Under the pieces are notes generated by a model. The model saw nothing but the letters and a program-made list of their open reading frames with translations, did no database searches and was not told where the DNA came from. From an uncultured Rhodoplanes sp. (GTDB lineage Bacteria > Pseudomonadota > Alphaproteobacteria > Rhizobiales > Xanthobacteraceae), in assembly GCA_936924235.1 (NCBI GenBank), contig CAKZHN010000430.1:1-6113 (forward strand): a DNA stretch of 6,113 nucleotides, read 5' to 3'. Below are positions 4,434 through 6,113 of this stretch, in pieces. The position numbers and the translations under genes were made by a program. The first letter of the stretch is position 1; every line of letters begins with the position of its first letter.

Positions 4434-5135
4434 ATGAAGATTTGGGAACGGGCTGGCAGAACGGCCGTTGTCGCTCTGGCGTTGGGCATGGGCGCGCTGC
4501 TGTCCGGCTGCGTGACGAGCGAGACCATCGAGCCGGCCTCGACCGCGAGCTTCACGGCGCGCGACAAGAAGCTGCTCGCCAATCCGCCCTACGCCAAGGC
4601 GACGATCCCCGAGCCGTATCAGCGCCACATCGTCGACTATCACCGCAAGGAAGGCCCGGGCAGCATCGTGGTCGATCCGGATGCGCGCTGGCTGTACTAC
4701 GTGCTCGATAACGGCAAGGCGATCCGCTACGGCGTGACCGTCGGCGAAGAGGCGCTGGTGTTCTCCGGCGTCGCCAAGGTCGGCCGCAAGGAAGAGTGGC
4801 CCTCGTGGACGCCGACCGCCGACATCAAGAAGCGCCTGACCGGCATTCCGGACTTCGTGGGTCCGGGCCCGCACAATCCGCTCGGCGCGCGCGGCCTCTA
4901 TCTCTATGCCAACGGCAAGGACACGCTGTTCCGCATCCACGGCACCAACCAGCCGGAATACATCGGCTCGGCGATCTCCTCGGGCTGCATCCGCATGACC
5001 AACGAGGACGTCATCGACCTCTACAGCCGCGTGAAGATGGGCGCGACCGTGGTGGTGCTGAAGCCGACCGAAGGCGACTCGCCGTTCAACCCGCGCATGG
5101 CGCTGGGCAGCGCCGGCAACCAGAACGGTCTCTGA
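4434..5135 (+). CDS. L,D-transpeptidase (YkuD/ErfK-YbiS-YhnG family) lipoprotein
   Basis: A 233-residue exported enzyme of the YkuD fold that forms 3-3 peptidoglycan crosslinks or attaches proteins to peptidoglycan. The N terminus is a lipoprotein signal peptide: basic MKIWERAGR, a hydrophobic stretch (about 11-23), then lipobox LLSGC with the lipidated Cys at 26. The catalytic domain covers about 75-212. The active-site motif is H169-G-T ... S182-S-G-C185-IRM, with Cys185 as nucleophile; the usual SHGC is SSGC here, a variant I associate with rhizobial members. The start ATG 4434 is preferred over GTG 4410, which would lengthen the protein by eight residues. Its catalytic motif is intact and length normal. 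It ends with a strong terminator. The upstream CtrA-type site suggests cell-cycle-timed expression. Family certain; the exact crosslink made is not. Confidence 0.95.
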   Translation: MKIWERAGRTAVVALALGMGALLSGCVTSETIEPASTASFTARDKKLLANPPYAKATIPEPYQRHIVDYHRKEGPGSIVVDPDARWLYYVLDNGKAIRYGVTVGEEALVFSGVAKVGRKEEWPSWTPTADIKKRLTGIPDFVGPGPHNPLGARGLYLYANGKDTLFRIHGTNQPEYIGSAISSGCIRMTNEDVIDLYSRVKMGATVVVLKPTEGDSPFNPRMALGSAGNQNGL

Positions 5136-5151
5136 CGTTCATTGCGTTTTG

Positions 5152-5187
5152 AACGGCGCCGGTCCCGCGGGGACCGGCGCCGTTTTT
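5152..5187 (+). terminator. Intrinsic terminator of the L,D-transpeptidase gene
   Basis: A perfect 15-bp stem (5152-5166 with 5170-5184), very GC-rich, with a three-base loop gcg and a T run at 5183-5187 continuing ctttg. It starts 17 bases after the stop. On the minus strand no T run follows, so it serves the plus-strand gene rather than the converging extensin-like gene. Confidence 0.94.
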
Positions 5188-5199
5188 CTTTGCGGGGTC

Positions 5200-6113
5200 C
5201 TAGAAGAAGTTCCGGATGAAGCGGTGGACGTCTCGCTCGAAACGCCGCGCCGGATCGTAGCGCGGGTGCTCGGCGCGCGGCGCGTGCTCGGTCCGGCCTT
5301 GCGCTTCGGACTGCGCGAGCGTCAGCAGCGCTTCGGGCTTTCGCCGCGGCAGCGGCGGCGATGGCTGTACGGCCTCCGGTGACGGCGCAGCGGCGGGCGA
5401 AGCCTCCGGCACCGGCGCGGGCGAAGCTTGTTCGGTTCGGCCCACTCCGGCCTCCGGCTCCTTTGGCGCAGCGGCCACTTCGACCGGTCGCGTGTCGTGC
5501 TTTTGCGCGTCGCTCTTCGGCGTCTTGGCGGACTGCTGTTCGGCCTGCTTATGGGCCGGCTCCGCGGCGGGCCTGGTCGCCTCGACGGTGGGACTGCTGG
5601 CCTCTGCAACTTCAGGAGGCACAGGCTCTGCTGCCGGCGGCTCGACCGTCACGGACGGCTTGGCTTCGGACGGCTTGGCTTCGGATGACTTGGCTTCGGA
5701 CGACTTGGCGTCCGTAAACGGCCGGGCTTCGGCGGGCTTCACCGCGACCTCTGCCTTCGGCTCGACCTTGCGCGATTCGATCTTCGGTTCGGCCTTGGAT
5801 TCGATCTTCGACTCGATCTTGGACTCGACCTTGGGCGGTGGCGGCACCACCGGAAGCGCCGCGACCGGCGGAGCGGACGCGTGTGGCGGCTCGGGCTCGG
5901 CCGTGGCGACCACGGTCTCGTGCACGTTCCACTGGCAGACCTTGGTGTTGTGCGAGCGCTCGGCCATGTCGATGTGCACGTGATCGCCGTGATAGGCGTC
6001 CGAGCCCGGGCCGAGCACCGTCATGAAGCGGCCGCAGGCCGCGACACGCACTCTGTCGCGAAACGACTTCGCGACCTGCTGGTCGGCAAGCGTGAACACG
6101 CCGCCGTTGCGCA
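5200..6113 (-). CDS. Extensin-like C-terminal domain protein with long repetitive tail (N terminus outside window)
   Basis: The frame is open to the right edge (codons for R-N-G-G precede the GTG at 6099, which is an internal Val), so the N terminus with any signal peptide is missing. The visible start holds the end of an extensin-like C domain: AACGRFMTVLGPGSDAYHGD, then HVHIDMAERSHNTKVCQW, with two cysteines 33 residues apart and a D-H-x-H metal-site-like motif. To my knowledge this family is related to the M15/VanY-type peptidoglycan peptidases, so an envelope role is likely. After it come about 240 residues rich in Pro, Ala, Glu, Lys and Ser, with two tandem-repeat blocks, almost certainly disordered. 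The last 20 residues (RYDPARRFERDVHRFIRNFF) are basic and aromatic and may form a short helix. Stop TAG at 5202-5200. Converges with the L,D-transpeptidase gene 64 bp away. Function of the tail unknown. Confidence 0.9.
   Translation of the reverse strand, partial: RNGGVFTLADQQVAKSFRDRVRVAACGRFMTVLGPGSDAYHGDHVHIDMAERSHNTKVCQWNVHETVVATAEPEPPHASAPPVAALPVVPPPPKVESKIESKIESKAEPKIESRKVEPKAEVAVKPAEARPFTDAKSSEAKSSEAKPSEAKPSVTVEPPAAEPVPPEVAEASSPTVEATRPAAEPAHKQAEQQSAKTPKSDAQKHDTRPVEVAAAPKEPEAGVGRTEQASPAPVPEASPAAAPSPEAVQPSPPLPRRKPEALLTLAQSEAQGRTEHAPRAEHPRYDPARRFERDVHRFIRNFF
5656..5715. repeat. 15-bp tandem repeats coding (S/P)SEAK in the extensin-like tail
   Basis: Four units of 15 bp: 5656-5670 and 5671-5685 are identical (cggcttggcttcgga), 5686-5700 differs at two bases, 5701-5715 is more diverged. 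They encode DAKSSEAKSSEAKPSEAKPS. Graded decay suggests stepwise duplication, newest copies at the left. Confidence 0.88.
5761..5832. repeat. 12-bp tandem repeats coding K(I/V)ES in the extensin-like tail
   Basis: Six units of about 12 bp encode KVES, KIES, KIES, KAEP, KIES and, after an inserted Arg, KVE. Bases differ at several third positions, so the block is older than the SEAK block. Alternating charge suggests an extended polyampholyte spacer. Confidence 0.85.

Noticed and set aside
5361..5983. Several plus-strand open frames opposite the extensin-like tail
   Set aside because: They are low-complexity mirror images of the repetitive tail with no start signals or family features.

Overview
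The window is high-GC DNA from an alphaproteobacterium, most likely a Bradyrhizobium/Rhodopseudomonas-type member of the Rhizobiales. This is inferred from gene content (PRC-barrel protein, single-domain PhoH protein, CorA, a lipoprotein L,D-transpeptidase with an SSGC active site, an extensin-like C-terminal protein), from an EcfG-type GGAAC-N16-CGTT promoter, from a CtrA-type TTAA-N7-TTAA site, and from a GC-rich palindromic intergenic repeat of a kind I associate with these genomes. No database search was possible, so the taxonomic call is an inference.

Layout. Positions 1-244 (+) hold the 3' end of a PRC-barrel gene closed by a strong intrinsic terminator. Positions 432-1181 (-) encode a PhoH-family ATPase with a TTG start and an in-frame 15-bp tandem duplication at its N terminus. 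A 620-bp gap with no supported gene follows (1182-1805); it includes an AT-richer stretch and an 8-bp dyad. A small 85-aa gene (1806-2063, +) converges on a 63-aa gene (2085-2276, -). The 63-aa gene has an EcfG-type promoter placed so close to its ATG that the mRNA should be leaderless or nearly so. corA (2391-3368, -) encodes a Mg2+/divalent-cation channel. Upstream of corA lie a 140-bp cloverleaf-capable inverted repeat (3583-3722) and the terminator of a 69-aa unknown gene (3850-4059, -).

The right third looks devoted to the cell envelope. A 374-bp divergent intergenic region holds two dyads, a perfect CtrA-type site and a palindrome. It leads into an exported L,D-transpeptidase lipoprotein (4434-5135, +), which ends in a 15-bp-stem terminator. 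That gene converges on an extensin-like C-terminal protein (5200 to beyond 6113, -) carrying a roughly 240-residue repetitive, probably disordered tail.

The genes do not form one operon: strands alternate and several units have their own terminators. No phage, transposon, CRISPR or RNA gene is evident. I see no clear new multi-gene system. The points most worth following are regulatory: the EcfG-linked leaderless small gene, the CtrA-type site near the L,D-transpeptidase, and the structured repeat.
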